A stretch of 61,049 nucleotides of DNA from Nitrospira sp. (GCA_016873495.1 VGXC01000021.1:1-61049), one strand, 5' to 3'; counted from the first letter of the stretch, positions 33,102 to 41,297 are shown. Notes: generated by a model from the letters alone, not told the origin. Numbers and translations are program-made.

Positions 33102-34802
33102 ATGCTCACCGAGCTGCGCATCGCCAACTTCGCGGTCATCGAGCAACTCCATCTTGAGTTTGCCGGCGGGTTCCAGGTTCTCACCGGAGAGACCGGCGCC
33201 GGCAAGTCCATCCTCGTGGATGCCCTGGCCCTTCTGGTCGGGGGCCGGGCCTCGAACGAGCAGATCAGGGCCGAGTCCGAAGAGGCCGAACTTCAGGCCT
33301 CCTTTTCCATCCCGGCCAAGAGCCCCCTCATCGCCAGTCTTCGGGATTGCGGGGTCTTGGCTCCCGACGAAACCGAACTGATCGTCCGGCGCATCCTCTC
33401 CCGATCGGGCCGGAACCGGGTCTACCTCAACGGCCGGCTCACCCCGCTCCATCAGGTCCAAAGCTTGGCCGGCACCCTCATTGACATTCACGGACAGCAT
33501 GAGCAGCAATCCTTGCTGGCGGCGCAGGCGCAGTTGGACGCCCTGGACGCCTTCGGGCAGTTGCGGGAGGCCCGCCGGGCCTATGCCGCGCGGTTCGAAG
33601 CCTGGCGCGCTCAACGGCAAGCGTACGATGAGGCGGTCCGGCTGGCCGCCGAGCGGCAGGCGAAGGAAGACTTCATTCGGTTCCAGTACAACGAACTGGC
33701 GGACGCGGAGCTGCGCTCCGGGGAAGAAGAGGCCTTGGATGCGGAGCGCCGCCGGCTGAGCCATGCGCAACGGCTGGGGCAGCTGAGCGACGAGGCTTAC
33801 GAGCTGCTGTACGGAGCGGAATCGTCGTCGTTGGCCTCTCTGGGAGCGGTCGCCCAGCGTTTGAAAGAGTTAGCGGGGATCGACCCGGAGGCAGTCGAAT
33901 GGACCGGACTCTGTGAGAGTGCCACCGTCGAGCTGCGCGAGCTGGCCGGGCGGCTGCGCGATTACAAGCAAGGCTTGGAGCACGATCCGGATCGGCTGGC
34001 GCTGATCGAAGAGAGGCTGGACAAGCTCCAGCGGCTGAAAAAGAAATATGGGGCGGCGGAGGCATCCGTCACGATCGCTCGGTTGATCGAGAAACTGGAA
34101 CTGTTACAGGGAGAGTTAGACGGGCTGAACCAGAGCGAATCGCTCCTGGCCGACTTGCGCGAGAAGGTGATACGGGCGGAGAGGGACGCTCTGGCCTTGG
34201 CCGAACGGCTCTCGGAGGGGCGGAAAAAATCGGCCAAACAACTGGAGACCAGGGTCAAGACGGAACTATCGGCGCTGCGCATGGGACAGACCCAGTTCCA
34301 GATCGTCGTCTCATCGGATCCGAACGAAGGGGCCCTGGGTCCGACCGGTTGCGATCGGGTGGAATTCCTGCTTTCTGCGAATCCCGGCGAACCGCTGCAG
34401 CCGATGGCGAAGGTTGCGTCGGGGGGCGAGCTCTCGCGGATCATGCTGGCGCTCAAGACCGTGTTGGCGGAGAGCGACGGTGTGCCCGTGCTGATTTTTG
34501 ACGAAGTGGATCAGGGCGTCGGGGGCGCGGTGGCGGCGGTGATGGGCAAGCGGCTCAAAGCCCTGGCTGCCTATCACCAGGTCTTTTGCATCACGCATCT
34601 GCCCCAGATCGCCTCCCAGGCCGGGGCCCATTATGTGGTAGTAAAGACCGTGATGAAAAAGCGCACCGTGACCCAGGCGCGGCGGCTCGACCAAGCCGGA
34701 CGGAAGGAAGAAGTCGCGCGCATGCTGGGCGGCCTTGCCATCACCAAGAATGTGCGGGAGGCGGCGGCGGAAATGATCGGGGAGGCCGACGGCGAAGGTT
34801 AG
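33102..34802 (+). CDS. recN: DNA repair ATPase RecN
   Basis: RecN is an SMC-like ATPase that brings broken DNA ends together for recombination. The 566-residue protein begins MLTELRIANFAVIEQL, with Walker A GETGAGKS (29-36), long coiled-coil arms (about 160-380), the ABC signature in VASGGELSRIMLALK and Walker B LIFDEVDQGVGG. The length is normal. It is separated from trxA by the palindromic element and followed by the truncated caspase gene. Confidence 0.95.
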   Translation: MLTELRIANFAVIEQLHLEFAGGFQVLTGETGAGKSILVDALALLVGGRASNEQIRAESEEAELQASFSIPAKSPLIASLRDCGVLAPDETELIVRRILSRSGRNRVYLNGRLTPLHQVQSLAGTLIDIHGQHEQQSLLAAQAQLDALDAFGQLREARRAYAARFEAWRAQRQAYDEAVRLAAERQAKEDFIRFQYNELADAELRSGEEEALDAERRRLSHAQRLGQLSDEAYELLYGAESSSLASLGAVAQRLKELAGIDPEAVEWTGLCESATVELRELAGRLRDYKQGLEHDPDRLALIEERLDKLQRLKKKYGAAEASVTIARLIEKLELLQGELDGLNQSESLLADLREKVIRAERDALALAERLSEGRKKSAKQLETRVKTELSALRMGQTQFQIVVSSDPNEGALGPTGCDRVEFLLSANPGEPLQPMAKVASGGELSRIMLALKTVLAESDGVPVLIFDEVDQGVGGAVAAVMGKRLKALAAYHQVFCITHLPQIASQAGAHYVVVKTVMKKRTVTQARRLDQAGRKEEVARMLGGLAITKNVREAAAEMIGEADGEG

Positions 34803-34842
34803 TTCCGAGAGCAGGAAATTCCTACGTAAGCCATCCGGCGTA

Positions 34843-34871
34843 TTGACCCGCTCCGTGTTTTGGCCTAGCAT
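34843..34871 (+). promoter_or_regulatory. Putative promoter of the truncated caspase gene
   Basis: TTGACC (34843-34848), an exact 17-bp spacer and TAGCAT (34866-34871), 38 bp before the start codon. A GGAG ribosome site also survives. Confidence 0.55.
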
Positions 34872-34909
34872 GCCTGTATCGCAGGTTTCCGCTTCACGCG
34901 GAGGTTGCT

Positions 34910-35401
34910 ATGGCACGTCTCACTCCTCTGGTCCTACTCTTATCTGGATTGATCCTCCTGATCGGGGCTGCGCCAACCCTGGCCGAGAAACGCGGAGTGA
35001 CGGTCGGTGGCAAGGCCCCGGCCGACTACGTCGCCGAGCAGACCGGGAAATCCTGGGCCGTGGTCATCGGGATCAACGAATACCGCGATCCGAGCATCAA
35101 ACGCCTCAAGTATGCGGTGGCGGACGCCCAAGCGGTGGCCAAGGAACTGGAGCGCCGGGGGTATCAGGTCACGCTACTCCTCAATCAGCAAGCGACCGAA
35201 CGGGCGATCAACACCGAGCTGCGCACTAGGCTGCGCCAGCGGGTGAGCAAAGAGGACCGGGTGGTCGTGTACTATGCCGGCCACCCTTCGTCACCCCATC
35301 TTCGTTTCGATGAACCGTTCGTCGTCGGGGCCTGGTGCGGTCCTCTGCATTTGGCTGAAGCTGGGCCGGTGACGTGCCGCTTGCTCGTGCGTCGTGTATA
35401 A
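34910..35401 (+). pseudogene. Caspase-family gene truncated after the catalytic His
   Basis: A 163-residue frame with a signal peptide (1-25) and the first half of a caspase domain: WAVVIGINEYRDPSIKRL, VADAQAVAKELERRGY, and VVVYYAGH with the catalytic His125. Intact relatives continue with GH-G and later DSCFSG, as in the caspase at 4.4 kb. Here the homology stops right after His125 (about 35285); the rest is unrelated sequence, and no catalytic Cys exists. The toxin-antitoxin pair begins 16 bp later. Promoter and ribosome site are intact, so a short inactive product may still be made. The best explanation is truncation by insertion or rearrangement bringing in the TA module; a functional shortened protein is less likely. 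Confidence 0.75.
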
Positions 35402-35409
35402 GCTACAAT
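35381..35409 (+). promoter_or_regulatory. Promoter of the toxin-antitoxin pair, probably leaderless
   Basis: TTGCTC (35381-35386), 17-bp spacer and TACAAT (35404-35409). Transcription would start near 35416, and the toxin ATG is at 35417, so the toxin mRNA would have almost no leader. Confidence 0.55.
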
Positions 35410-35416
35410 CGCTCCG

Positions 35417-35764
35417 ATGGATGGCGCCCTTATTGAGATACGCAGCTACGTCACCGAGGACGGCGACATTCCCTTTTCCGACTGGCTCGACGTGTTGCGG
35501 GACGAACGAGCGCAAGCCCGCATTCTGGTCCGATTGGATCGCGTGCGGCTCGGCAATTTCGGGGATTGCGTTTCTGTCGGCGAAGGCGTCAAGGAACTGC
35601 GGATCGACTATGGCCCAGGGTACCGGGTCTATGTCGGCCAAGCCGGCGCTACCCTCGTCCTGCTCCTCTGTGGCGGCGATAAGCGGACACAGGCTCGAGA
35701 CATTCGGCGGGCGAAAGCGTGTTGGAAGGATTATAAGAGGAGAACCAGCCATGCGAGCGAGTAA
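35417..35764 (+). CDS. higB: RelE/HigB-type toxin (addiction module killer protein)
   Basis: A 115-residue toxin of the RelE/ParE superfamily, Gp49/HigB group, probably a ribosome-dependent mRNA endonuclease. It shows the family pattern: DIPFSDWLDVLRDERAQARI, LGNFGDCVSVGEGVKELRIDYGPGYRVYV, LLLCGGDKRTQARDIRRA. Toxin comes first and antitoxin second, the HigBA order. Its last 14 bp overlap the antitoxin start, so translation is coupled. It was probably acquired together with the antitoxin at the point where the upstream caspase is cut. Confidence 0.9.
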   Translation: MDGALIEIRSYVTEDGDIPFSDWLDVLRDERAQARILVRLDRVRLGNFGDCVSVGEGVKELRIDYGPGYRVYVGQAGATLVLLLCGGDKRTQARDIRRAKACWKDYKRRTSHASE

Positions 35765-36104
35765 GCCCTATCAACCGGAATTGCTGAAGCGGCTCCGTGC
35801 GCCGCGTCTGGCCGCGGCGTATTTGAATGCCGCATTGGAGGAAGACGATCCCAAGCTGTTCCTGCTGGCTCTGCGCAACGTGGCGGAGGTCCATGGCGGG
35901 ATGGGGCAGCTAGCCGGCAAAGCCAAACTGAATCGGGAGAGCCTCTATCGGATGCTCTCCGATCGCGGGAATCCCGAGTGGCAGAGCCTGGATGCGTTGC
36001 TCCACGCCTTAGGGTTCCGATTGACGGTCGCTATTCAGCCACGATCTGCGAAGCCGCGGCCGCGACGATCCGTACGGGCCGCGGTGCCTCACTCAGTCGC
36101 ATAA
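35751..36104 (+). CDS. higA: HigA-type antitoxin with helix-turn-helix
   Basis: A 117-residue antidote protein of the addiction-module type. Residues about 35-90 form a XRE-like helix-turn-helix (GGMGQLAGKAKLNRESLYRMLSDRGNPEWQSLDALLHALG) split by me only for description; the tail is basic (KPRPRRSVRAAV). I chose the ATG at 35751, with AAGAGGAGAA before it, and it overlaps the toxin by 14 bp. It should bind the toxin and repress the promoter at 35381-35409. Confidence 0.9.
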   Translation: MRASKPYQPELLKRLRAPRLAAAYLNAALEEDDPKLFLLALRNVAEVHGGMGQLAGKAKLNRESLYRMLSDRGNPEWQSLDALLHALGFRLTVAIQPRSAKPRPRRSVRAAVPHSVA

Positions 36105-36139
36105 GGCCCGCGTGCCGTGCATTCTTTTATATGGCTTGG

Positions 36140-36916
36140 TTAGGCCCTGTCGCCCTGTTCGCTGACCAACAAGACGGTCACGTTGTCCTGTCCGCCCCGT
36201 TCGTTGGCCTGTCTCACCAAAGCATCGCAGGCGGCCTGCGCATCCTTGCCAGAGGCCGCCAGGGTTTCCAGGATCTCGCCATCGCTCAACATTTTCGTCA
36301 GTCCGTCGGTGCACAAGAGGATCCGGTCCCCGGTCCGCAGGTGCAGGGTCAGGATGTCCGGTTCCACCCTTGTGTCGATGCCCAGGGCGCGGGTGAGCAT
36401 GTGGCGCCGCGGGTGTGTGGTCGCCTCCTCCGTCGAGAGGAGGCCTGCGCGGATCTGATCTTCCACCCAGGAGTGGTCTCTCGTGAGCTGGCTCAGGGAG
36501 CCGGCGCGGTGGAGGTAGGCTCGGCTGTCTCCCACATGTGCCAATGTCGCCTGGGCCTGGGGAAATTCGGCGATGTGCAGTGCGATGAGCGTCGTGCCCA
36601 TACCTTTGTATTCGGGGCGCGCATCCCCCTCCGCATGGAGGGCCACATTGGCTTGGAGCACGGCACGGCGCAGATCCTCCGTTTGATCGCTTGCGTGACG
36701 CCCGCGTGATTCGGCCAGGGTGGCGATGTGCGCCGCCGTGGTTTCCACCGCCATCTTGCTGGCCACATCGCCTCCCGGATGGCCGCCCATTCCGTCGGCG
36801 ATGATCCACACACCAAGCTCGTCCCGGAGAAGGAGCGCATCCTGGTTGCCACGGCGCACCAGGCCGACGTCCGTCCTGCCGGCTCCGTACCATCTGGCGT
36901 CCGCCGATTGGCTCAT
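36140..36916 (-). CDS. PP2C-type serine/threonine protein phosphatase
   Basis: A 258-residue metal-dependent phosphatase. The PP2C motifs are RTDVGLVRRGNQDALLL, IIADGMGGHPGG, LAHVGDSRAYL, LLCTDGLTKML and GGQDNVTVLLV, with all metal-binding Asp present. It has no membrane or sensor domain, so it is a soluble enzyme, of the type that reverses Hanks-type kinase action (PrpC/Stp). No kinase is nearby. Its start overlaps the stop of the upstream exonuclease gene by 4 bp. Confidence 0.93.
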   Translation of the reverse strand: MSQSADARWYGAGRTDVGLVRRGNQDALLLRDELGVWIIADGMGGHPGGDVASKMAVETTAAHIATLAESRGRHASDQTEDLRRAVLQANVALHAEGDARPEYKGMGTTLIALHIAEFPQAQATLAHVGDSRAYLHRAGSLSQLTRDHSWVEDQIRAGLLSTEEATTHPRRHMLTRALGIDTRVEPDILTLHLRTGDRILLCTDGLTKMLSDGEILETLAASGKDAQAACDALVRQANERGGQDNVTVLLVSEQGDRA

Positions 36917-37683
36917 GTCCGGGAGGCTCCCGCAGTTCGGTAGCGGGCTGCCAACCGGTCGTAAAACGTAATGGCCAGAGGCTCCAGATTGCGGACATCG
37001 GCGGCGTTATAGTGGAGCAGGCGTTCCAAAGAAGCCGCCCGGCCCTGCCGCCACTCGTTCCACAGGCGCACCGCTTCCCATCCATCCAGGCCTTGCACAT
37101 CGGCCGCACGTTCGAGGCCCATCTGCACCTCGATTTGTTTCAGCCCTCCTGTCACGCCCAGTCGCCTGGCGGCGAAGCACAGGTCCATATGGGGTTGATC
37201 GAGGATCAGGCCGGGAAATTTCGCGCGCAGGTAGGGGAGGTCGAAGACGCTCCCAAAGAAAGTGATGATGAGATCGTACGGGGCTAATTCCCTGCTCAAG
37301 CGCGCTTCGGTGAGCGAGTCGCCTTGTACGAGTTGGGTCAGGCGCCCGTTGGCGTAGAGCCCGACCACCGTCACCTCGCCGGTGGCGGGCGGCTCGCCGG
37401 TGGTTTCGATGTCCAGATATACCGCCTTGGGTTTGAAGGTCTCGAACAGTCGCCAGTGGTCGCGCAGTTTCAGACATTGGGCGAAGTAGCGCGCCCGGCC
37501 CTGCTCCAACTGGCGGATGGCGGTTGCGATGTCCTGGTCGTAGAGTGTCTTGCGGCCGAGACTGAGGCCTTTGGGCGAGGGATTATCCAGGAACGTCTGC
37601 CAGTCGGGGATGCCGTGGTCCCACCAGCGTCGTTCTGTATATTCGCCCACGCCTTTGAGGAGGACGAAGGTGGATTGCAGCAT
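36913..37683 (-). CDS. RNase H-like 3'-5' exonuclease (YprB type)
   Basis: A 256-residue DEDD-type nuclease domain protein (RNase_H_2/YprB). Catalytic acids are visible in YLDIETTG (Asp91, Glu93), the second Asp in FFGSVFDLPYL and the final Asp in LLHYNAADVRNL. The N-terminal 85 residues carry FVLLKGVGEYTERRWWDHGIPDW, common to this group. Substrate (DNA or RNA) is not known. It is translationally coupled (ATGA) to the PP2C gene. Confidence 0.87.
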   Translation of the reverse strand: MLQSTFVLLKGVGEYTERRWWDHGIPDWQTFLDNPSPKGLSLGRKTLYDQDIATAIRQLEQGRARYFAQCLKLRDHWRLFETFKPKAVYLDIETTGEPPATGEVTVVGLYANGRLTQLVQGDSLTEARLSRELAPYDLIITFFGSVFDLPYLRAKFPGLILDQPHMDLCFAARRLGVTGGLKQIEVQMGLERAADVQGLDGWEAVRLWNEWRQGRAASLERLLHYNAADVRNLEPLAITFYDRLAARYRTAGASRT

Positions 37684-37738
37684 GATGATCGTGATGCGAT
37701 TTCACAGAGTTGCCGCGACTGTGGCGCGGATTCTAGCC

Positions 37739-37767
37739 TTGATTTAGGGAGGGAAACAAGTTAAATT
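37739..37767 (+). promoter_or_regulatory. Putative promoter
   Basis: TTGATT (37739-37744), 17-bp spacer and TAAATT (37762-37767), in the divergent gap 62 bp upstream of the gene at 37829. Confidence 0.45.
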
Positions 37768-37828
37768 CCGCAGAGATTGTGTGGGCCCGGTGTGGGACCA
37801 GAACCGAAACGGGGGGGCAAGGTCGGGC

Positions 37829-38215
37829 ATGGCGGACAACGGAGCCAAACGCATCACGATCAAGATCGGCGGGGTAAATCTGGAAGCGGAATTGAAGAAC
37901 AATAAGACCACGGAGGCGATTTATGCGGCCTTGCCGGTCGAAGCCCCTGTGAATAGCTGGGGCGAGGAGTTCTTCTTCAAAATGCCGGGGGTCAAGGACC
38001 ATCGGGAGATCGCGACCACGCAGGTGAAAGTCGGCGATGTGGCCTTCTGGGGAGTGGGCGAAGTCCTCGCGATCTTCTTCGGTCGAACCCCGATGAGCAT
38101 GGGGCCCGATCCTGTGCCCGCCGACCGGGTCAATGTAATCGGCCGAATCGTGGGCGATGCAACCCAGTTGCGACAGGCCTTAGGGGCGACCACCATCCGG
38201 GTCGACAAGGCATGA
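37829..38215 (+). CDS. Cyclophilin-like fold protein (TM1367/DUF369 type)
   Basis: A 128-residue protein with the TM1367-like cyclophilin fold: ITIKIGGVNLEAELKNNKT, NSWGEEFFFKMPG, VGDVAFWGVGEVLAIFFGRTPMS. Members have the cyclophilin barrel but lack the proline isomerase active site, and their role is unknown. I chose the ATG at 37829 (MADNGAKRI) as the family start. It heads a plus-strand series with the two DUF507 genes. Confidence 0.8.
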   Translation: MADNGAKRITIKIGGVNLEAELKNNKTTEAIYAALPVEAPVNSWGEEFFFKMPGVKDHREIATTQVKVGDVAFWGVGEVLAIFFGRTPMSMGPDPVPADRVNVIGRIVGDATQLRQALGATTIRVDKA

Positions 38216-38264
38216 GCCGAGTTGTGCTACATAGGCCGGATGACTCCGGGATCGCGGGGGACCG

Positions 38265-38546
38265 ATGAAGCTCTCAAAAGAACGGGTGGCCCATCTAGCG
38301 CATACCCTGGGCGCTCGGCTCCAGGCCCAGGGGCATCTGGATCTGACCGGAACGCCGAAAGCCCTGGCGGAGGCGCTGGAGCAGGCGATCACGGAAGAAC
38401 TTATGGTCGAGGATCGCTTGAACGCGGAAATCCGCGGCCTCATGAAGGCCTACGAGGCCGAGATCGAGCAGGGGCGAGTGGACTATCAGAAGATGTTTAC
38501 GATGATCAAAGGCAAGTTGGTCCGGGATCGAGGGTTGGTGCTGTAA
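38265..38546 (+). CDS. DUF507 family protein, copy 1
   Basis: A 93-residue DUF507 protein, helical and charged: MKLSKERVAHLAHTLG, LEQAITEELMVEDRLNAEI, DYQKMFTMIKGKLVRDRGLVL. The family is found mainly in Nitrospirota, deltaproteobacteria-like groups and Aquificota, always small, with unknown role. A second member follows 88 bp later. Confidence 0.85.
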   Translation: MKLSKERVAHLAHTLGARLQAQGHLDLTGTPKALAEALEQAITEELMVEDRLNAEIRGLMKAYEAEIEQGRVDYQKMFTMIKGKLVRDRGLVL

Positions 38547-38548
38547 CG

Positions 38549-38625
38549 GAAGTGATGAGTCATGAGTTTGGGAAGAGGCGGTGTACATCTGCAACCCATC
38601 ACGCATCTCTGATCACCCTTCACGG
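38549..38625. repeat. Degenerate palindrome between DUF507 genes
   Basis: GTGATGAGTCATGAG near 38552 and CATCACGCATCTCTGATCAC near 38596 are partly complementary. The motif resembles the clearer inverted repeat at 39928-40002. Confidence 0.4.
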
Positions 38626-38634
38626 GTTTATGCC

Positions 38635-38913
38635 ATGCTGCTGAGCGACGACAAGGTTACCCATCTGTCGCATGTGATTCTCGCCTTCCTGAAGAAGACG
38701 CCGGCCGCAAAATTAAAGGGCGATGAGACTCAGGCTCTGCGTGAGATCAAGCGCGTCCTGGCCTCGGAATTGATCCAGGAGGAGACGGTCGAGCGGACGG
38801 TTCGGGCCAGGCTGGCTTCTTATGCCCGTCCCATTACGGAGGGCAGCCAGGAGTGGGACGTGCTGTATCGGAAAGCGATGGAGGAGGAGCTGCGGAAACA
38901 CCGTTCCTCTTAG
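38635..38913 (+). CDS. DUF507 family protein, copy 2
   Basis: A 92-residue DUF507 paralogue of the gene at 38265: LLSDDKVTHLSHVILAFLKK, EIKRVLASELIQEETVERTVRARLASY, EWDVLYRKAMEEELRKHRSS. I chose the ATG at 38635 because the upstream codons of the longer frame come from the intergenic repeat. The two proteins are similar in length and helix pattern and may form a heterodimer; that is inference. Confidence 0.83.
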   Translation: MLLSDDKVTHLSHVILAFLKKTPAAKLKGDETQALREIKRVLASELIQEETVERTVRARLASYARPITEGSQEWDVLYRKAMEEELRKHRSS

Positions 38914-38952
38914 TGCCAGATCGAACGTTGTCTATTTGTCTGCGAGGGAATT

Positions 38953-39417
38953 ATGAAACCCATGGTCGTTATCTTACTGCTGTTTGTGGGTGTGTGGTCG
39001 TCCGCTTGTTCTTCGTCGCAACCGGAAAAGCCGAAAATGAGGGCTCCCCTGCCGCTTCCGATGAGCGCATCCACGGTGGCCGTGCAGGCCAATGAGCAAG
39101 GCACCAAAGCCTATCAAAGCCGCCAGTTCGATATCGCGAAAGTTTCGTTCGAGCAAACCGTGGCGGCGGCGCCGGATTCTGGAGAAGCCCATTACAACCT
39201 TGGGTTGGCACTGTTCGCGATGGGCGACAACGACGCGGCCCGTGATCATTTTATCGAAGCAGCGAATCTGGCTCCCGGCAACAAGGTGATCTGGGATTCC
39301 CCGGCTCTGCGTCAATACGGCAATCCGGATTCCAGGCTGCCGAAAAAGAAAGGCGCCCAAGATTATACCAACCAGAAACCGGGCCTTGGTGTGCCTCCCG
39401 GGGGAATGACGCGATAA
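38953..39417 (+). CDS. TPR-containing lipoprotein
   Basis: A 154-residue lipoprotein: signal with lipobox-like SSAC (Cys19), then a Pro-rich spacer and about two TPR units (residues 45-115: NEQGTKAYQSRQFDIAKVSF, GEAHYNLGLALFAMGDNDAA, RDHFIEAANLAPGNKV). The tail is basic and Gly/Pro-rich. Probably a periplasmic or outer-membrane scaffold. The peroxiredoxin gene follows 38 bp later. Confidence 0.78.
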   Translation: MKPMVVILLLFVGVWSSACSSSQPEKPKMRAPLPLPMSASTVAVQANEQGTKAYQSRQFDIAKVSFEQTVAAAPDSGEAHYNLGLALFAMGDNDAARDHFIEAANLAPGNKVIWDSPALRQYGNPDSRLPKKKGAQDYTNQKPGLGVPPGGMTR

Positions 39418-39455
39418 CGGGGCCATCCGGTTGACGGGACGAGGGGGGGGATGGA

Positions 39456-39938
39456 ATGAGCCAAGACTTAGCGGTCGGTGACAAGGCGCCGGAGTTTTCG
39501 CTTCCCAACGAGGCGGGGGCGGCCATCAGCTTGAAGAGCCTGAAGGGAACCCCCATCGTGCTCTATTTTTACCCCAAAGACGACACGCCCGGGTGCACGA
39601 AGGAGGCCTGTGACTTTCGCGATTCCAAGCAACGTCTTCGGAAAGCGGGCGCGGTCGTCCTCGGCGTCAGCCTCGACGGAGCGGAATCGCACAAGAAATT
39701 CATTGCCAAGTTCGACCTGCCGTTTTCGCTGCTCTGCGACGAGGATGCGTCTGCGTCCAAAGCCTACGGGGTCTACAAGCAGAAAAATATGTACGGCAAG
39801 AAATACTGGGGTATCGAGCGGAGCACGTTTGTCATCGATGGGCGGGGTGTTATCACAGCCCTGTTCCGCAAGGTCAAGGTGGACGGCCATGTGGACGAGG
39901 TGCTGGCGGCCCTGACAAAGGTGAGGGGTGATGAGTGA
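39456..39938 (+). CDS. bcp: Thiol peroxidase BCP (peroxiredoxin)
   Basis: A 160-residue atypical 2-Cys peroxiredoxin that reduces H2O2 and organic peroxides using thioredoxin. The peroxidatic Cys47 and resolving Cys52 are in DDTPGCTKEACDFRD; PxxxT/C and the conserved Arg and Trp (YWGIERSTFVID) are present. GGGGGGATGG-like purine tract precedes the ATG. Cytoplasmic. Its stop lies inside the left arm of the following inverted repeat. Confidence 0.94.
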   Translation: MSQDLAVGDKAPEFSLPNEAGAAISLKSLKGTPIVLYFYPKDDTPGCTKEACDFRDSKQRLRKAGAVVLGVSLDGAESHKKFIAKFDLPFSLLCDEDASASKAYGVYKQKNMYGKKYWGIERSTFVIDGRGVITALFRKVKVDGHVDEVLAALTKVRGDE

Positions 39939-40002
39939 TCGGTGATGAGCGAGAAACGCGGGATGGACGATATCGTCTGCCGCGTCACCCATCACTCATC
40001 AC
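39928..40002. repeat. Perfect 12-bp inverted repeat after bcp
   Basis: GTGATGAGTGAT (39928-39939) and ATCACTCATCAC (39991-40002) are perfect complements around a 51-bp loop. A second GGTGATGAG follows the left arm. The left arm covers the bcp stop codon. Confidence 0.8.
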
Positions 40003-40017
40003 ACATCGCTGGTTAGC

Positions 40018-40257
40018 ATGGACAACCGAGAGAAAACCTGGCATGGGCTGCGCGCTGCCTCGTTGTCCCTCATCCCTGGTTTGGGGCACTTATATCTGGG
40101 TGAAAAGCGCGGGTATGCCATTGTGGCGTTTGCGATCGCGCTGTTTCTGATCTCTCGGCTCTTGTGGGCTCCCGCAGAGCTCCTCTATTTAAGTATGATC
40201 GTCTTTTCCGGCGGGGATGCCTATTCTATCGCCAAACGCGGCCACGGCCTGATGTAA
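40018..40257 (+). CDS. Small membrane protein
   Basis: A 79-residue protein with two predicted helices (about 14-30 and 33-63). The segment SLIPGLGHLYLGEKRGYAIVAF resembles the start of TM2-type and DUF5683-like membrane proteins. Function unknown. The next gene begins 134 bp later. Confidence 0.65.
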   Translation: MDNREKTWHGLRAASLSLIPGLGHLYLGEKRGYAIVAFAIALFLISRLLWAPAELLYLSMIVFSGGDAYSIAKRGHGLM

Positions 40258-40391
40258 ATTTCCCGCGTTCCGCTCGACGGGCTCGACGGAGGTACGCGGT
40301 GGCCAGACGAGCAGCAACAATTTCCGGCCCGGCCGAGCGAGCCGGCCGTACCCAGCCCCCTCTCCGCATCGCTCTGTCCGAGCCCAATGCC

Positions 40392-41297
40392 ATGGTCCTG
40401 GCACGTCGGACCTTGCGATCTCCGTCTCGTGTTCCTGGTCGGTTTCTGACTGCCGGTCTCCTGGCTCTTGCCTGCTGGTGGTCGGTCTTGGGGCAAGCTG
40501 ATGCGGCGGAGAAGGCCCAGGGACACCTGTCGGTGCGCGATGCGCTGACGGCGCCGGGAAAACCGGCCCGGATCGAGGCCAAACTGGTTCGCCGCGGTCT
40601 GGGTCAGCCGGGCCTGGGCGGCGAGCCATTGGAATTGCTGGTTGGGGGAAACAAGCCCGTTCTGGCCATGACGGGTGGCGACGGGCAGGCATTCTTTGAC
40701 GCGACCTGCCGGATGCGTGGGACGTACGTGGTCACCGTCAGAGTGGCCGGCAGTCCGAGAGTCGACAGTCCGGACGCAACCGGCACGCTTGCCTGCTGGG
40801 AGCGCCGCCGTCCCATTCTGCTGGTGGACCTTGCGGCGCTGGCCGAAGAGTCCAAGACTCCTTTCGCGATGCCGCCAGGCCTGTCGCTTCCAGTAGGAAG
40901 CGCGGCGCCGGAACCCATCACAGAGGCGGCGGCGGAGCTGAAGCGGCTGACCGATTATTTTTATAACGTCATCTATCTATCCTGGTCGCAACCTGCGGTC
41001 TGGCCAAGGGAGTCGGATGCGCGGACCTGGCTGCAACAGGCGCAATTCCCAACCGGATTGTTGGCGACGGCGACGCCTGGGCAGGCCGGCTTGAGTGCGT
41101 TGCTGGATCGACTAAAAGCCGAAGGGTGGGACAACGTCAAGGTGGGAATCGGGCGGACGAGGGAGTTTGCCGAGACCTTGGTGGCGCATCGAATCGACAC
41201 GGTGATCCTGCCTGCCGGCTCCCGCGACGAGGAAGTGCCGAAGAAGGCGCAGATTATGAAAAACTGGATGGAAATCCGAAAGAAGCTGCGGAGTTAA
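40392..41297 (+). CDS. Exported hypothetical protein
   Basis: A 301-residue secreted or periplasmic protein with a signal peptide (about 1-38, cut after ADA). The first mature half (40-150) looks like an immunoglobulin-like beta domain (EAKLVRRGLGQPGLGGEPLELLV, GTYVVTVRVAG). The second half (180-300) has a pattern close to HAD-like LNS2/DUF2183 domains (YNVIYLSW, WLQQAQFPTGLL, LKAEGWDNVKVGIGRTREFAETLV), though the catalytic Asp is not clear. I chose the ATG at 40392, which opens the signal peptide; the longer frame upstream is not plausible. Function unknown. Confidence 0.68.
   Translation: MVLARRTLRSPSRVPGRFLTAGLLALACWWSVLGQADAAEKAQGHLSVRDALTAPGKPARIEAKLVRRGLGQPGLGGEPLELLVGGNKPVLAMTGGDGQAFFDATCRMRGTYVVTVRVAGSPRVDSPDATGTLACWERRRPILLVDLAALAEESKTPFAMPPGLSLPVGSAAPEPITEAAAELKRLTDYFYNVIYLSWSQPAVWPRESDARTWLQQAQFPTGLLATATPGQAGLSALLDRLKAEGWDNVKVGIGRTREFAETLVAHRIDTVILPAGSRDEEVPKKAQIMKNWMEIRKKLRS

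Noticed and set aside
35291-35752. 153-codon minus-strand frame under the toxin gene
   Set aside because: Antisense to a well-supported HigB toxin. The end PDDERFIETKMG looked protein-like, but I could not tie it to a family.
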